DNA from: Vagococcus hydrophili
GTDB taxonomy: Bacteria; Bacillota; Bacilli; Lactobacillales; Vagococcaceae
Direction: 5' to 3'
DNA: 64,000 bases
NCBI RefSeq assembly: GCF_011304195.1
Contig: NZ_CP049887.1
Coordinates: forward strand, 1,488,001 to 1,552,000
This document shows, piece after piece, positions 18,436-28,987 of the stretch (the first letter of the stretch is position 1; each line of letters opens with the position of its first letter). Position numbers and translations under genes: made by a program. The notes under the pieces are model-generated. The model ran no database searches and was not told the DNA's origin. It saw only the letters and a program-made list of their open reading frames with translations.

Positions 18436-21400
18436 TTGGTTGGACACGTAGTCAAATACGGAAAACACCGAGAAAGACGCAGTTATTCAAGAATTAGTGA
18501 AGTATTGGAACTGCCAAACTTAATTGAAATTCAAACAGATTCTTACAAATGGTTCTTAGATGAAGGTTTAAGAGAAATGTTTGAAGATATTATGCCAATT
18601 GCAGATTTTAGCGATAAATTATCATTAGAATTTGTAGATTATGAAATGAAAACACCAAAATACACAGTTGAGGAAGCTCGTGCACATGATGCCAACTTCT
18701 CAGCACCAATCCACGTTACCCTAAGATTAGATAATCAAGTAACTGGTGAAATTAAATCTCAAGAAGTCTTCTTTGGTGATTTTCCATTAATGACTGAAAT
18801 GGGAACATTTATCATTAATGGAGCAGAAAGAGTTGTCGTATCTCAGTTAGTTCGTTCTCCTGGAGTTTACTTTAATGGAAAAACAGAAAAGAATGGCCAA
18901 CAAGGATTTGGTACAACAGTTATCCCTAACCGTGGAGCTTGGTTAGAGTTAGAAACAGATGCTAAAAACTTATCATACGCTCGTATTGACCGTACAAGAA
19001 AAATTCCATTTACAGTGGTTGTTCGTGCCTTAGGTTTTGGTTCAGATTCAACCATCATGGAAATTTTTGGTGAGAGTGAAAGTTTACAAGCTACTATAGA
19101 AAAAGACATTCATAAAAACTCAGGAGATTCTCGTACAGAGGAAGCTCTTAAAGATGTTTATGAAAGACTACGTCCAGGTGAGCCTAAGACAGCCGAAAGT
19201 TCAAGAAACTTATTAAATGCTCGTTTCTTCGATCCAAAACGTTATGACTTAGCAGCTGTTGGTCGTTACAAAGTCAACAAAAAATTAAACTTGAAAACAC
19301 GTTTATTAAACCAAACATTAGGTGAAACATTAGTTGATCCTGAAACAGGTGAAATTATCGTTGAAAAAGGCACAGTTATCTCACGTCAAGTGATGGACAC
19401 ATTAGAAGAGCATTTAGATGCTGGAATCAATAGTGTGACTTATTACCCAAGTGAAGATGGTGTTGTGACTGAACCAATGACAATCCAAGTCATTAAAGTT
19501 CTTTCACCAAAAGATCCAGAGCGTATTGTTAACGTGATTGGTAATACTAACTTAGGCGATAAAGTGAAAACAGTTCGCCCAGCAGATATCATCTCAACAA
19601 TGAGCTACTTCTTGAACTTACAAGAAGGCATTGGACAAGTTGACGATATTGACCATTTAGGTAATCGTCGTATCCGTTCAGTTGGTGAATTATTACAAAA
19701 CCAATTCCGTATTGGTTTATCACGTATGGAACGTGTGGTTCGTGAAAGAATGTCAATCCAAGACACTGAAACATTAACACCACAACAATTGATTAATATC
19801 AGACCTGTTGTTGCGTCAATGAAAGAATTCTTTGGTTCTTCTCAGTTATCACAATTCATGGATCAAACCAATCCACTAAGTGAGTTAACTCATAAACGTC
19901 GTCTATCAGCCTTAGGACCTGGTGGTTTAACACGTGACCGTGCCGGATATGAAGTACGTGACGTGCATTATTCCCATTATGGTCGTATGTGTCCGATTGA
20001 AACGCCTGAGGGACCAAATATCGGGTTAATCAACAGTTTATCAAGTTACGCTAAAGTAAATAAATATGGTTTCATTGAAACACCATATCGTCGTGTGAAC
20101 CGTGCTACAGGAGTGGTATCAACACAAATTGATTACTTAACTGCTGACGAGGAAGATCATTATATGGTAGCCCAAGCAAACTCTCCGTTAAATGAAGATG
20201 GTTCATTTGCAGAAGAATTAGTTATGGCTCGTATTCAAAGTGAAAACTTAGAAGTTAATGTAGACAAAGTTGACTACATGGACGTTTCTCCAAAACAAGT
20301 AGTTGCTGTTGCCACATCATGTATTCCTTTCTTGGAAAACGATGATTCCAACCGTGCACTTATGGGAGCGAACATGCAACGTCAGGCTGTTCCATTAATC
20401 CAACCACGTTCTCCAATCGTTGGTACTGGTATGGAATACAAAGCCGCTCATGACTCTGGTGCTGCTCTTTTATGTAAACATGATGGTGTCGTTGAATATG
20501 TAGACGCAAGAGAAATCCGCGTTCGTCGTAGCAATGGTGCTTTAGATAAATATACAGTCATTAAATTCCACCGTTCAAATGCTGGAACGAGTTATAATCA
20601 ACGTTCAATCGTTAAATTAGGTGAAATCGTTGAAGCTGGTGACACATTAGCAGATGGTTCTTCTATGGAAGAAGGAGAAATGGCTTTAGGACAAAACGTT
20701 TTAGTAGCATTCATGACGTGGGAAGGTTACAACTACGAGGATGCGATTATCATGAGTCGTCGTTTGGTTAAAGATGATGTTTATACTTCTATCCATATTG
20801 AAGAATATGAATCAGAAGCACGTGATACTAAATTAGGACCTGAAGAAATTACTCGTGAATTACCAAACGTCGGGGACGACGCACTAAAAGATTTAGATGA
20901 AATGGGTATTATCCGTATTGGGGCTGAAGTTCAAGACGGTGACTTATTAGTTGGTAAAGTAACGCCTAAAGGGGTAACTGAGTTATCTGCTGAGGAACGT
21001 TTACTACACGCTATCTTTGGTGAAAAAGCTCGTGAAGTTCGTGATACATCACTACGTGTTCCTCACGGTGGTGGCGGTATTGTTCATGATGTGAAGATCT
21101 TTACTCGTGAAGCAGGAGACGAATTATCTCCTGGTGTTAATATGTTAGTTCGTGTTTATATCGTTCAAAAACGTAAAATTCATGAAGGTGACAAGATGGC
21201 CGGTCGTCATGGTAATAAAGGGGTAGTATCTCGTATTATGCCAGAAGAAGATATGCCGTTCTTACCTGATGGAACACCAGTTGATATCATGTTAAACCCT
21301 CTTGGGGTACCTTCTCGTATGAACATTGGGCAAGTACTTGAGTTACACTTAGGTATGGCTGCTCGTTCATTAGGTATTCATGTTGCAACACCAGTATTTG

Positions 21401-22011
21401 ATGGGGCAGATGAGGAAGATGTATGGTCAACTGTTGCTGAAGCGAACTTAGCGCGTGATGCAAAAACAGTTCTTTATGACGGTCGTACAGGTGAGCCATT
21501 TGATAACCGTATCTCAGTTGGTGTGATGTACATGCTTAAATTAGCCCACATGGTTGACGATAAATTACATGCTAGATCAATTGGACCATACTCATTAGTA
21601 ACGCAACAACCACTTGGAGGTAAAGCTCAATTTGGTGGACAACGTTTTGGAGAGATGGAAGTATGGGCACTTGAAGCTTATGGTGCTGCTTATACATTAC
21701 AAGAAATCTTAACTTACAAATCAGATGATGTTGTCGGTCGTGTGAAAACTTACGAATCAATCGTTAAGGGTGAACCAATTCAAAAACCAGGTGTACCTGA
21801 ATCATTCCGCGTACTTGTTAAAGAATTACAAGCTCTTGGTTTAGACATGCGCGTACTTGACGCTGAAGACGAAGAAATTGAATTACGTGACATGGATGAT
21901 GAAGACGATGACTTAATTACAGTAGATGCTTTAGCTAAATACGCTAAAGAGCAAGCTGAAAAACAAGCAGCAGAGCAATCATTAAAAGATGCACAAGAAG
22001 GCAAGGAATAG
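18436..22011 (+). CDS. rpoB: DNA-directed RNA polymerase subunit beta
   Basis: The 1191-residue product is full length for the short Firmicutes-type beta subunit. The rifampicin pocket reads [23 protein letters not shown], i.e. the sensitive-type Asp, His and Ser are present. [13 protein letters not shown] and the C-terminal [27 protein letters not shown] block are intact. It forms the catalytic core with beta', alpha and omega. Translation starts at a TTG ([17 protein letters not shown]), with AAGGGGTG seven bases upstream; no ATG alternative exists near the conserved N-terminus. It has its own strong promoter and is followed 55 bp later by rpoC. Confidence 0.98.
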   Translation: MVGHVVKYGKHRERRSYSRISEVLELPNLIEIQTDSYKWFLDEGLREMFEDIMPIADFSDKLSLEFVDYEMKTPKYTVEEARAHDANFSAPIHVTLRLDNQVTGEIKSQEVFFGDFPLMTEMGTFIINGAERVVVSQLVRSPGVYFNGKTEKNGQQGFGTTVIPNRGAWLELETDAKNLSYARIDRTRKIPFTVVVRALGFGSDSTIMEIFGESESLQATIEKDIHKNSGDSRTEEALKDVYERLRPGEPKTAESSRNLLNARFFDPKRYDLAAVGRYKVNKKLNLKTRLLNQTLGETLVDPETGEIIVEKGTVISRQVMDTLEEHLDAGINSVTYYPSEDGVVTEPMTIQVIKVLSPKDPERIVNVIGNTNLGDKVKTVRPADIISTMSYFLNLQEGIGQVDDIDHLGNRRIRSVGELLQNQFRIGLSRMERVVRERMSIQDTETLTPQQLINIRPVVASMKEFFGSSQLSQFMDQTNPLSELTHKRRLSALGPGGLTRDRAGYEVRDVHYSHYGRMCPIETPEGPNIGLINSLSSYAKVNKYGFIETPYRRVNRATGVVSTQIDYLTADEEDHYMVAQANSPLNEDGSFAEELVMARIQSENLEVNVDKVDYMDVSPKQVVAVATSCIPFLENDDSNRALMGANMQRQAVPLIQPRSPIVGTGMEYKAAHDSGAALLCKHDGVVEYVDAREIRVRRSNGALDKYTVIKFHRSNAGTSYNQRSIVKLGEIVEAGDTLADGSSMEEGEMALGQNVLVAFMTWEGYNYEDAIIMSRRLVKDDVYTSIHIEEYESEARDTKLGPEEITRELPNVGDDALKDLDEMGIIRIGAEVQDGDLLVGKVTPKGVTELSAEERLLHAIFGEKAREVRDTSLRVPHGGGGIVHDVKIFTREAGDELSPGVNMLVRVYIVQKRKIHEGDKMAGRHGNKGVVSRIMPEEDMPFLPDGTPVDIMLNPLGVPSRMNIGQVLELHLGMAARSLGIHVATPVFDGADEEDVWSTVAEANLARDAKTVLYDGRTGEPFDNRISVGVMYMLKLAHMVDDKLHARSIGPYSLVTQQPLGGKAQFGGQRFGEMEVWALEAYGAAYTLQEILTYKSDDVVGRVKTYESIVKGEPIQKPGVPESFRVLVKELQALGLDMRVLDAEDEEIELRDMDDEDDDLITVDALAKYAKEQAEKQAAEQSLKDAQEGKE

Positions 22012-22066
22012 TTAATAACTAGACCAATAGTTATTTCTGATAGATAAAGAAATGGAGGGACATCTT

Positions 22067-25000
22067 TTGATCGATGTAAATAAATTCGAAAGTATGCAAA
22101 TCGGCTTAGCTTCTTCTGAAAAAATAAGAAGCTGGTCATACGGTGAAGTAAAAAAACCAGAAACAATCAATTACCGTACTTTAAAACCAGAACGTGACGG
22201 TCTTTTCTGTGAACGCATTTTCGGTCCTACAAAGGACTGGGAGTGTGCTTGTGGAAAATACAAACGTATCCGTTATAAGGGTATTGTCTGTGACCGCTGT
22301 GGGGTTGAGGTAACTCGCTCTAAAGTTCGTCGTGAGCGTATGGCTCATATCGAACTTGCAGCGCCAGTTACACATATCTGGTACTTCAAAGGTATTCCAA
22401 GTCGTATGGGTCTTGTATTAGATATGAGCCCACGTGCTTTAGAAGAAATTATCTACTTTGCGTCTTACGTAGTAACAGATGCAGGAGATACGTCATTAGA
22501 AGTAAAACAATTATTAACAGAGCGTGAATACCGTGAAAAACGTCAACAATATGGACAAGGTTTCCAAGCAGGAATGGGTGCTGAAGCCATTAAACGCTTG
22601 TTAGAAAATGTTGATCCAGAAAAAGAAGTTGTTGAGTTAAAAGAAGAGTTGAAAACAGCTCAAGGTCAAAAAAGAACACGTGCGATTCGTCGTCTAGATA
22701 TTTTAGAAGCTTTCAGAACTTCTGGAAATGATCCTAGTTGGATGGTTATGGACGTTGTGCCAATCATCCCGCCAGATATCCGTCCAATGGTTCAATTAGA
22801 AGGTGGCCGTTTTGCAACAAGTGATTTGAACGATTTATATCGTCGTGTGATTAACCGTAATAACCGTTTGAAACGTTTATTAGACTTAAACGCACCAGGA
22901 ATTATCGTTCAAAATGAGAAACGTATGTTACAAGAAGCTGTGGATGCTTTGATTGATAATGGTCGTCGTGGCCGTCCAGTAACTGGACCAGGTAACCGCC
23001 CACTTAAATCTTTATCACACATGCTTAAAGGTAAACAAGGTCGTTTCCGTCAAAACTTACTTGGAAAACGTGTTGACTATTCTGGTCGTTCGGTAATCGT
23101 TGTTGGGCCATTCCTAAAAATGTACCAATGTGGTTTACCAAAAGAAATGGCGATTGAATTATTTAAACCATTCGTTATGCACGAATTAGTTAAACGTGAA
23201 ATCGCAAGTAACATTAAAAATGCTAAACGCCAAATTGAGCGTCAAGAAGATGCTGTTTGGGATGTATTGGAAGATGTTATTCGTGAACATCCAGTTTTAC
23301 TTAACCGAGCACCTACGTTACATAGACTTGGTATCCAAGCGTTTGAGCCTGTTTTAGTTGAAGGTCGCGCGATTCGTCTTCACCCATTAGTATGTGAGGC
23401 TTACAATGCCGATTTCGATGGGGATCAAATGGCGGTTCACGTTCCTTTAAGTGAAGAAGCACAAGCAGAAGCTCGTTTACTTATGTTAGCGGCTCAAAAT
23501 ATCCTTAACCCTAAAGATGGAAAACCAGTTGTTACACCATCTCAAGATATGGTTCTTGGTAACTACTATTTAACAATGGAAGAGCCAGGACATATTGGTG
23601 AAGGAATGATCTTTAGAAACTTAGATGAAGTTGTTATCGCATGGAGAAATGGCTACGTCCACTTACATTCTCGTATTGGTTTACAAACAAGCTCAATGCC
23701 TGAAAAACCATTCACTGAATGGCAACGTGATCGTATCTTAATTACAACTGCTGGTAAAGTTATCTTTAATGAAATTATGCCACCAGAATTCCCATACTTA
23801 AATGAACCAACTGATTATAACTTAACAGTTCAAACTCCTGATAAATACTTTGTAGAAGCTGGAACAAATATTCCAGAACACATCAAAGCTCAAGAGAAAA
23901 TTGGACCATTTAAGAAGAAAAACTTAGGTAATATCATTGCTGAAGTCTTTAAACGCTTCAAGATTACTGAAACTTCTAAAATGTTAGATAGAATGAAAGA
24001 TTTAGGTTACAAGCACTCAACATATGCTGGTATGACTGTAGGGATTGCAGATATTGTAGTCTTACATGAAAAACAAGGTATGATTGAAGAAGCCCACAAA
24101 CAAGTGGATGCTGTAACAAAACAATTCCGTCGTGGTTTAATCACTGATGATGAACGTTACGAAAGAGTCATTGCTATTTGGAACGCAACGAAAGATGCTA
24201 TCCAAGTTAAGTTAATGGAAAGTTTAGACGATCGTAACCCAATCTTCATGATGAGTGACTCTGGTGCCCGTGGTAATATTTCCAACTTTACTCAGCTTGC
24301 TGGTATGCGTGGACTTATGGCTGCACCGAATGGTCGAATCATGGAATTACCTATCGTATCTAACTTCCGTGAAGGATTAACGGTCTTAGAAATGTTTATC
24401 TCTACCCATGGTGCTCGTAAAGGTATGACGGATACGGCCCTTAAAACAGCCGATTCAGGTTACTTAACTCGTCGTTTAGTTGACGTGGCCCAAGATGTTA
24501 TTATTCGTGAAACAGATTGTGGAACTGACCGTGGTTTAGATATTAAAGCAGTTAAAGAAGGTAATGAAGTTATTGAGACACTAGAAGAGCGTATGTTAGG
24601 ACGTTACACTCGTAAATCAGTGAAACATCCAGAAACAGGCGCAACTATTATTGGTGCAGGTGACATTATTACTGAAGATATCAGTAAAGAAATTATTGAA
24701 GCGGGTATTGAAGAAATTTCAATCCGTTCAGTCTTTACATGTAATACAAAACATGGTGTATGTAAACACTGTTATGGCCGTAACTTGGCAACAGGTTCTG
24801 AAGTTGAAGTTGGGGAAGCAGTTGGTACAATTGCCGCTCAATCAATCGGTGAGCCTGGTACTCAGTTAACAATGCGTACTTTCCATACGGGTGGGGTTGC
24901 CGGAGATGATATTACTCAAGGTTTACCTCGTATCCAAGAGATCTTTGAAGCACGTAATCCTAAAGGGGTTGCCATTGTTTCTGAAGTTGCTGGAGAAGTT

Positions 25001-25717
25001 ATTGAAATTTCTGAAGACGCAACGGATCGTACGAAAGAAGTTATTGTTAAAGGTATAACAGATACAAGAACATACAGCGTTCCTTATACATCTCGTATGA
25101 AAGTTGCTGAAGGTGACATTATCGAGCGTGGAACACCATTAACAGAAGGTTCAATTGAACCAAAACACTTATTAACAATTACTGATGTGTTAACTGTGGA
25201 AAACTACCTACTTAAAGAAGTACAAAAAGTGTACCGTATGCAAGGGGTAGAAATCGGCGATAAACATATCGAGGTAATGGTTCGTCAAATGTTACGTAAA
25301 GTTCGTATCATGGATCCAGGTGATTCTGATATCTTACCAGGTACATTGATTGATATTAATGAGTTTAAAGAACGTAACTACAATACTTTAGTAGCCGGTG
25401 GCACACCAGCAACTGGTCGTCCAGTGTTATTAGGTATTACAAAAGCGTCTCTTGAAACAAACAGTTTCTTATCAGCGGCTTCATTCCAGGAAACAACACG
25501 TGTGTTAACGGATGCAGCAATTCGCGGTAAGAAAGACCACTTACTTGGACTTAAAGAAAATGTTATCATCGGTAAGATTATTCCTGCCGGTACTGGTATG
25601 CCAAAATACCGTAACATGGAACCAAAAGAAGTGGGCGTTGCTAGCGAAAATGTTTACAGTATCAGTGACATTGAAGCACAAATGGCAGCAGCAGATGCAT
25701 TAAAATCACAAGACTAA
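22067..25717 (+). CDS. rpoC: DNA-directed RNA polymerase subunit beta'
   Basis: The product has 1216 residues with all landmark motifs: the N-terminal zinc site ([19 protein letters not shown]), the catalytic NADFDGD loop binding Mg2+, the bridge/trigger helix region ([22 protein letters not shown]), and a second zinc site CGTDRG...[13 protein letters not shown]. It starts at TTG 22067 ([14 protein letters not shown]), because GGAGG at 22053-22057 is ideally placed for it and relatives start there; the ATG at 22052 overlaps that site. Its TAA stop is directly followed by a palindromic repeat (25718-25825) and a terminator, so rpoBC ends here. Confidence 0.98.
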   Translation: MIDVNKFESMQIGLASSEKIRSWSYGEVKKPETINYRTLKPERDGLFCERIFGPTKDWECACGKYKRIRYKGIVCDRCGVEVTRSKVRRERMAHIELAAPVTHIWYFKGIPSRMGLVLDMSPRALEEIIYFASYVVTDAGDTSLEVKQLLTEREYREKRQQYGQGFQAGMGAEAIKRLLENVDPEKEVVELKEELKTAQGQKRTRAIRRLDILEAFRTSGNDPSWMVMDVVPIIPPDIRPMVQLEGGRFATSDLNDLYRRVINRNNRLKRLLDLNAPGIIVQNEKRMLQEAVDALIDNGRRGRPVTGPGNRPLKSLSHMLKGKQGRFRQNLLGKRVDYSGRSVIVVGPFLKMYQCGLPKEMAIELFKPFVMHELVKREIASNIKNAKRQIERQEDAVWDVLEDVIREHPVLLNRAPTLHRLGIQAFEPVLVEGRAIRLHPLVCEAYNADFDGDQMAVHVPLSEEAQAEARLLMLAAQNILNPKDGKPVVTPSQDMVLGNYYLTMEEPGHIGEGMIFRNLDEVVIAWRNGYVHLHSRIGLQTSSMPEKPFTEWQRDRILITTAGKVIFNEIMPPEFPYLNEPTDYNLTVQTPDKYFVEAGTNIPEHIKAQEKIGPFKKKNLGNIIAEVFKRFKITETSKMLDRMKDLGYKHSTYAGMTVGIADIVVLHEKQGMIEEAHKQVDAVTKQFRRGLITDDERYERVIAIWNATKDAIQVKLMESLDDRNPIFMMSDSGARGNISNFTQLAGMRGLMAAPNGRIMELPIVSNFREGLTVLEMFISTHGARKGMTDTALKTADSGYLTRRLVDVAQDVIIRETDCGTDRGLDIKAVKEGNEVIETLEERMLGRYTRKSVKHPETGATIIGAGDIITEDISKEIIEAGIEEISIRSVFTCNTKHGVCKHCYGRNLATGSEVEVGEAVGTIAAQSIGEPGTQLTMRTFHTGGVAGDDITQGLPRIQEIFEARNPKGVAIVSEVAGEVIEISEDATDRTKEVIVKGITDTRTYSVPYTSRMKVAEGDIIERGTPLTEGSIEPKHLLTITDVLTVENYLLKEVQKVYRMQGVEIGDKHIEVMVRQMLRKVRIMDPGDSDILPGTLIDINEFKERNYNTLVAGGTPATGRPVLLGITKASLETNSFLSAASFQETTRVLTDAAIRGKKDHLLGLKENVIIGKIIPAGTGMPKYRNMEPKEVGVASENVYSISDIEAQMAAADALKSQD

Positions 25718-25825
25718 TCAGAGTGGATAAAAAATCGTTTTGCTCTGAGTAACTGGAAGAGACCTCAAACAATCCGCTTTTTGGATTGCTTGAGGTCTTT
25801 GAAGTTACCGAAAGAGCAGATTGTA
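25718..25825 (+). repeat. Stop-codon-associated palindromic repeat, copy A (after rpoC)
   Basis: It begins right after the rpoC TAA with CAGAGTGG. Outer arms: ATC...GCTCT with AGAGC.GAT, and GTAACT with AGTTAC. Inner stem: AGACCTCAA + CAATCC with GGATTG + TTGAGGTCT, separated by an A/C mismatch. It belongs to a family with five further copies in this window (36128, 36265, 51243, 51366, 60464). It is of the ATC/GAT subtype, like copy D. Confidence 0.8.
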
Positions 25826-25828
25826 AAA

Positions 25829-25870
25829 GTCATTTCTCCCTAGGAAACTAGGTGAGAAATGGCTTTTTTA
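25829..25870. terminator. Terminator between rpoC and the prepilin peptidase gene
   Basis: GTCATTTCTC-CTAG pairs with CTAG-GAGAAATGGC and is followed by TTTTTTA. It serves rpoC and may also stop the convergent gene. Confidence 0.75.
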
Positions 25871-26572
25871 TTATTTTAAAAAAAGAGTGATGATAATTAA
25901 ACCAAATGTCAAAAAAGGAACAAATGGCAATCTTTGAATCTTTTTATTAAAGAGTATTTGGTAAAGTAATATAAAAATAATACCTGATAAAGAAGCGATT
26001 AAAATTATTTTTAAACAGACGACAAGTGGGAAGAATATTCCCCAAATAACTAAGAGTTTAATATCACCGCCACCAATGCTGTTAGGCAACAATAGAGTAA
26101 GTAAATAAAAGAAACTTAAAATTATTAAAGGTGTGGATAAACTGTGGACAGAAAAAGCGTGATTGAAATAAAAGAATAAAAGAGCAGTTAATGAGCCCGA
26201 ATATAGAATGTTTGGTTCAACCAGTAGATAAAGGTAGTCAGTTAAGCTAAGTGTTAGTCCTGTTATCCACAGTATTAAGAGATATAAAGTATCTATGTGA
26301 ATCCCGATAGTTAATTCAAACAGTATAACTGAACTCCCTGTTAATAACTCGAATAAACTGTGATAGAGGGGAATCTTCTGTTTGCAATGCCGACAGTTGT
26401 TCTTGTGGAAAACAAGTCGATAAAAGGGAACTAAATCTATGGGGCTCAGTGTTGCTTGGCAATGATCACATTCTGAGCGAGTAGAGACAAAGTTTTTATG
26501 AATGGGAATTCTTTTTGCTAATACACCTAAAAATGAACCAAGAATAATGCCGTAAAAAAAATAAAATATCAT
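25871..26572 (-). CDS. Prepilin peptidase / N-methyltransferase (ComC/PilD type)
   Basis: The 233-residue polytopic protein starts MIFYFFYGIILGSFLGVLAKR, the conserved first helix of type IV leader peptidases. The cytosolic loop has the CxxC pairs of the longer class (CDHC and CRHC, with GSFLGV before them). The two catalytic aspartates are expected in the region around SLTDYLYL and in GGGDIKLL, both present. It would process competence or type IV-like prepilins at the inner face of the membrane. The start at 26572 has AAAGGAGG upstream; the longer frame does not. No pilin genes are in the window, so its substrates lie elsewhere. Confidence 0.88.
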   Translation of the reverse strand: MIFYFFYGIILGSFLGVLAKRIPIHKNFVSTRSECDHCQATLSPIDLVPFYRLVFHKNNCRHCKQKIPLYHSLFELLTGSSVILFELTIGIHIDTLYLLILWITGLTLSLTDYLYLLVEPNILYSGSLTALLFFYFNHAFSVHSLSTPLIILSFFYLLTLLLPNSIGGGDIKLLVIWGIFFPLVVCLKIILIASLSGIIFILLYQILFNKKIQRLPFVPFLTFGLIIITLFLK

Positions 26573-26691
26573 ATGTTTTTCCTCCTTTAAAATATAATTT
26601 ACGTAAAAAAGCACTTTTTCTTTTAAAAATCATAATATATTCAAGAAATTGTGCTATATTGTGTTTAATGGGATATTAGGAGAGAAAAAGA

Positions 26692-27402
26692 ATGAAAAAG
26701 AAATGGTTATTGTTAATTCCTTTTTTGATTACTTTATTAGGTATGACAGGTTGTGGGAAAAAAGGAATCGATGGAGAAGAAGCCTCCAAATTATTTATTG
26801 AAAATTTTATTTATGAAAAAGAAGCAGATAAATTTACAGAAAATTTTGTTCAAGGTGATATTTTAAGTAAGCAATTGAGTATTATGACAGATGGTTTTCA
26901 AGAGAGTTTTTCAGAAGTGTTTGACCCTATTGCAGGAGCATTATCGACAAAAGAAAAAGAAGAAATTTCTTCTGGGTTGATGAAGGAAGTAAGGGAAAAA
27001 AGTAAATATGAATACACCGTTAAAGAAGAATCAAAGAATAGTATCAAAGTTACTTATAAAATTAAGGGATTTGATTATTCTGATTTAGTTGAAACAACGC
27101 TAAATGGTGTCTCTAAAGAAATTAAAAGAAGTAGCAGCCAAGAAGCCAATGAAATTAAGCGTATGATTCTAGTCTCTTTTTCGGAAGCCTTAAATAAGGG
27201 AAAAGCAATGGAGAAAGAAGCCAAAGTCTCAGTCAAATTTGAAAAAGAAAAGGGCAAATGGAAACTAGCTGATAAGCAGGATGAAACGTTAGAAGTGTTA
27301 CTGTTAGCGTTTATTTCTGGCTATAATGATAAAGATGATTACAACAAAGAGATGACTAAAACCGTTAAACGTTCCGTCTCTCAAGCTGAAAGTACCCTTT
27401 AA
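26692..27402 (+). CDS. Lipoprotein of unknown function
   Basis: The 236-residue protein has a lipoprotein signal with lipobox MTGC (Cys at about residue 21). The mature part is helical and charged, with ASKLFIENFIYEKEADKF near the start and FEKEKGKWKLADKQDETL towards the end, the latter typical of small beta-containing extracellular domains (WKL strand). The overall look resembles DUF5105-type lipoproteins of Lactobacillales; I cannot confirm that. It is a single gene with AGGAGAG upstream, between the divergent prepilin peptidase and dps. Confidence 0.6.
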   Translation: MKKKWLLLIPFLITLLGMTGCGKKGIDGEEASKLFIENFIYEKEADKFTENFVQGDILSKQLSIMTDGFQESFSEVFDPIAGALSTKEKEEISSGLMKEVREKSKYEYTVKEESKNSIKVTYKIKGFDYSDLVETTLNGVSKEIKRSSSQEANEIKRMILVSFSEALNKGKAMEKEAKVSVKFEKEKGKWKLADKQDETLEVLLLAFISGYNDKDDYNKEMTKTVKRSVSQAESTL

Positions 27403-27411
27403 ATCATTTCA

Positions 27412-27441
27412 TTGTCCACTACCTTTAAAAAGTGGTAGACT
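27412..27441 (+). promoter_or_regulatory. Probable dps promoter
   Basis: TTGTCC and TAGACT are separated by 18 bp, 35 bp before the dps ATG. The spacer holds a short inverted repeat (CTACC/GGTAG) that could be an operator; whether a PerR or Fur type regulator acts here is not shown. Confidence 0.45.
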
Positions 27442-27475
27442 GAATATATTAAATCATGTAAGGAGAGTTTTAATT

Positions 27476-27937
27476 ATGAGTAATGTAAAAACAAAAGAAG
27501 TACTGAACCAAACTGTTGCAGATTTGAGTCAATTTTCGGCTGTTATCCACCAAGCACATTGGTACATGCGTGGGACATCATTTTTAGCACTACATCCTAA
27601 AATGGACGAATTTATGGATGAAGTCAATGACTATCTTGATGTTGTGGCAGAAAGATTAATCACAATTGGTGGTAGCCCATTTTCGACCTTAAAAGAATTT
27701 TCTGAACAAACTAAAATCAAAGATGAAATTGGTTCTTATGATAAAACAATGACTGAGCGTTTATCAATTGTTTTAGAAGGGTTCCATTACTTAAGAAACC
27801 TTTGTACAGAGGGAATTGAAGTAACAGAAGCTGAAGGTGATCATGTGTCTCAAGATATCTTTATTGATATGAAAGGCAATATTGAGAAAACAATTTGGAT
27901 GCTTCATGCTGAATTAGGAACTGCCCCTGAATTATAA
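27476..27937 (+). CDS. dps: Dps-family mini-ferritin
   Basis: The 153-residue protein has the Dps ferroxidase signature: HQAHWYMRG with its first His, then HPKMDEFMDEVNDYLDVVAERL with the Asp/Glu ligands of the partner subunit. Family members form dodecamers that oxidise and store iron with peroxide and protect DNA. There is no Lys-rich N-terminal tail, so DNA binding is not obvious. Length is normal. AAGGAGAG precedes the ATG, and a terminator follows at once, so it is transcribed alone. Confidence 0.9.
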   Translation: MSNVKTKEVLNQTVADLSQFSAVIHQAHWYMRGTSFLALHPKMDEFMDEVNDYLDVVAERLITIGGSPFSTLKEFSEQTKIKDEIGSYDKTMTERLSIVLEGFHYLRNLCTEGIEVTEAEGDHVSQDIFIDMKGNIEKTIWMLHAELGTAPEL

Positions 27938-27945
27938 AAATGATT

Positions 27946-27977
27946 AAAAGACTAGCTGATTGTCGCTAGTCTTTTTT
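27946..27977 (+). terminator. Terminator after dps
   Basis: AAAAGACTAGC pairs with GCTAGTCTTTT across an eight-base loop, with a T-run. Confidence 0.85.
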
Positions 27978-28089
27978 GGTATTAAAAACTGTTATTAAGA
28001 GTACGTTAAACCTGTTTGTTTTCATTAATTATTTTAAGAAACTACCGATATAAGTAGTGAAGTTAATAATTAAGGGTGGGGGACTCGAG

Positions 28090-28884
28090 ATGTCAAGATT
28101 AAAGAAAGTTGTTTCTGTGATGTTAGTTATTATTGGAATCACAGGTTTTGTGGTAGAAGCAAAAATGATGACGATTGGGAAAAAAAAGAAAGATGTCATA
28201 ACGATTGCTAAGCAGTATGAGGTTCAATCAACAACTAAAGAAAAAGTCGTTCTTAGTTCAGAAACAGAGGATAAAAAAGAAAGCAGTTCTTCGACCGAGG
28301 AAACAAAAGAACCAGAGAAGAAAGAAGAAGTCAAAGAACCTGAAAAACCGGTAGAAGAAGTTAAGTCAGTGGTTGAAATTGTCGAGCCTGTGAAAGAAGA
28401 AGTCATAGAGGAAGTTGTTGAAGAAAGACGAATGGTGGAAAAAACACCACAATACATGCCAAATAGTTTAGGGATTAACGGAATTTATCGTAACTACTTA
28501 CCAATTGGTCGGGGAAATCATGTGGAAGTGGTGGAACAATATATTAATGGTGGTAACTTAATTGCTGCTGTGGGTTCTTATAATCCTTATGAAAATCAAA
28601 CTACTTATTTTGGTGGGCACAACCCGGGAATCATGGATTATATGGAACAGAATCTAAGTATCGGATCTATCGTAACGGTAACGGATGGCAACGGACGACC
28701 TTTTGAATACCGAGCTGTAGATTACACGATTGTGGATATTTACGGTGAGGGTGTTCTTAGTTCAATCGGCATGAGCGCGATTGATTTGTATGAATTTGGT
28801 AGTGGTCAAAGGTCTCTAGCGATTCAGTACTGTTTATCTAGTAATGATTTAATGGTGATGTGGTATTTACTACCTTTATTTTAA
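28090..28884 (+). CDS. Sortase-like membrane-anchored protein
   Basis: The 264-residue protein has one N-terminal membrane anchor (about residues 6-25) and a Glu/Lys/Ser-rich, Val-containing stalk (about 45-125). A C-terminal sortase-fold domain starts near LGINGIYRNYLPIG. The His region reads YFGGHNPGIMDYM and the Cys region LAIQYCLSSNDL, matching sortase catalytic His and Cys. I see no clear catalytic Arg: the last strand reads VMWYLLP where an R-x-x-V/L pattern is usual. It may be a divergent active sortase or a non-catalytic relative. The start at 28090 is preceded by AAGGGTGGGGGA. It is monocistronic; the LPXTG protein of the WxL operon at 52.7 kb is a conceivable substrate. Confidence 0.7.
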   Translation: MSRLKKVVSVMLVIIGITGFVVEAKMMTIGKKKKDVITIAKQYEVQSTTKEKVVLSSETEDKKESSSSTEETKEPEKKEEVKEPEKPVEEVKSVVEIVEPVKEEVIEEVVEERRMVEKTPQYMPNSLGINGIYRNYLPIGRGNHVEVVEQYINGGNLIAAVGSYNPYENQTTYFGGHNPGIMDYMEQNLSIGSIVTVTDGNGRPFEYRAVDYTIVDIYGEGVLSSIGMSAIDLYEFGSGQRSLAIQYCLSSNDLMVMWYLLPLF

Positions 28885-28885
28885 A

Positions 28886-28921
28886 TAAAAGAGACTGTGA
28901 CATATGTCACAGTCTCTTTTA
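28886..28921. terminator. Perfect palindromic terminator
   Basis: AAAAGAGACTGTGACA and TGTCACAGTCTCTTTT form a perfect palindrome, giving T-runs on both strands; it can stop both the sortase-like gene and the convergent YfhO-type gene. Confidence 0.85.
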
Positions 28922-28933
28922 CAAACTAAACGG

Positions 28934-28983
28934 TGTTACAGAAGTAGCTTCTTATTTCTTGAAGCTGAACACTTCTGTCACAA
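28934..28983 (-). other. Long hairpin in the 3' region of the YfhO-type gene
   Basis: TGTTACAGAAGT-AGCTTC pairs with GAAGCT-ACTTCTGTCACA, interrupted by small internal loops. No T-run follows on the minus strand, so it is a 3'-end structure rather than a complete terminator. Confidence 0.4.
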
Positions 28984-28987
28984 CCTC

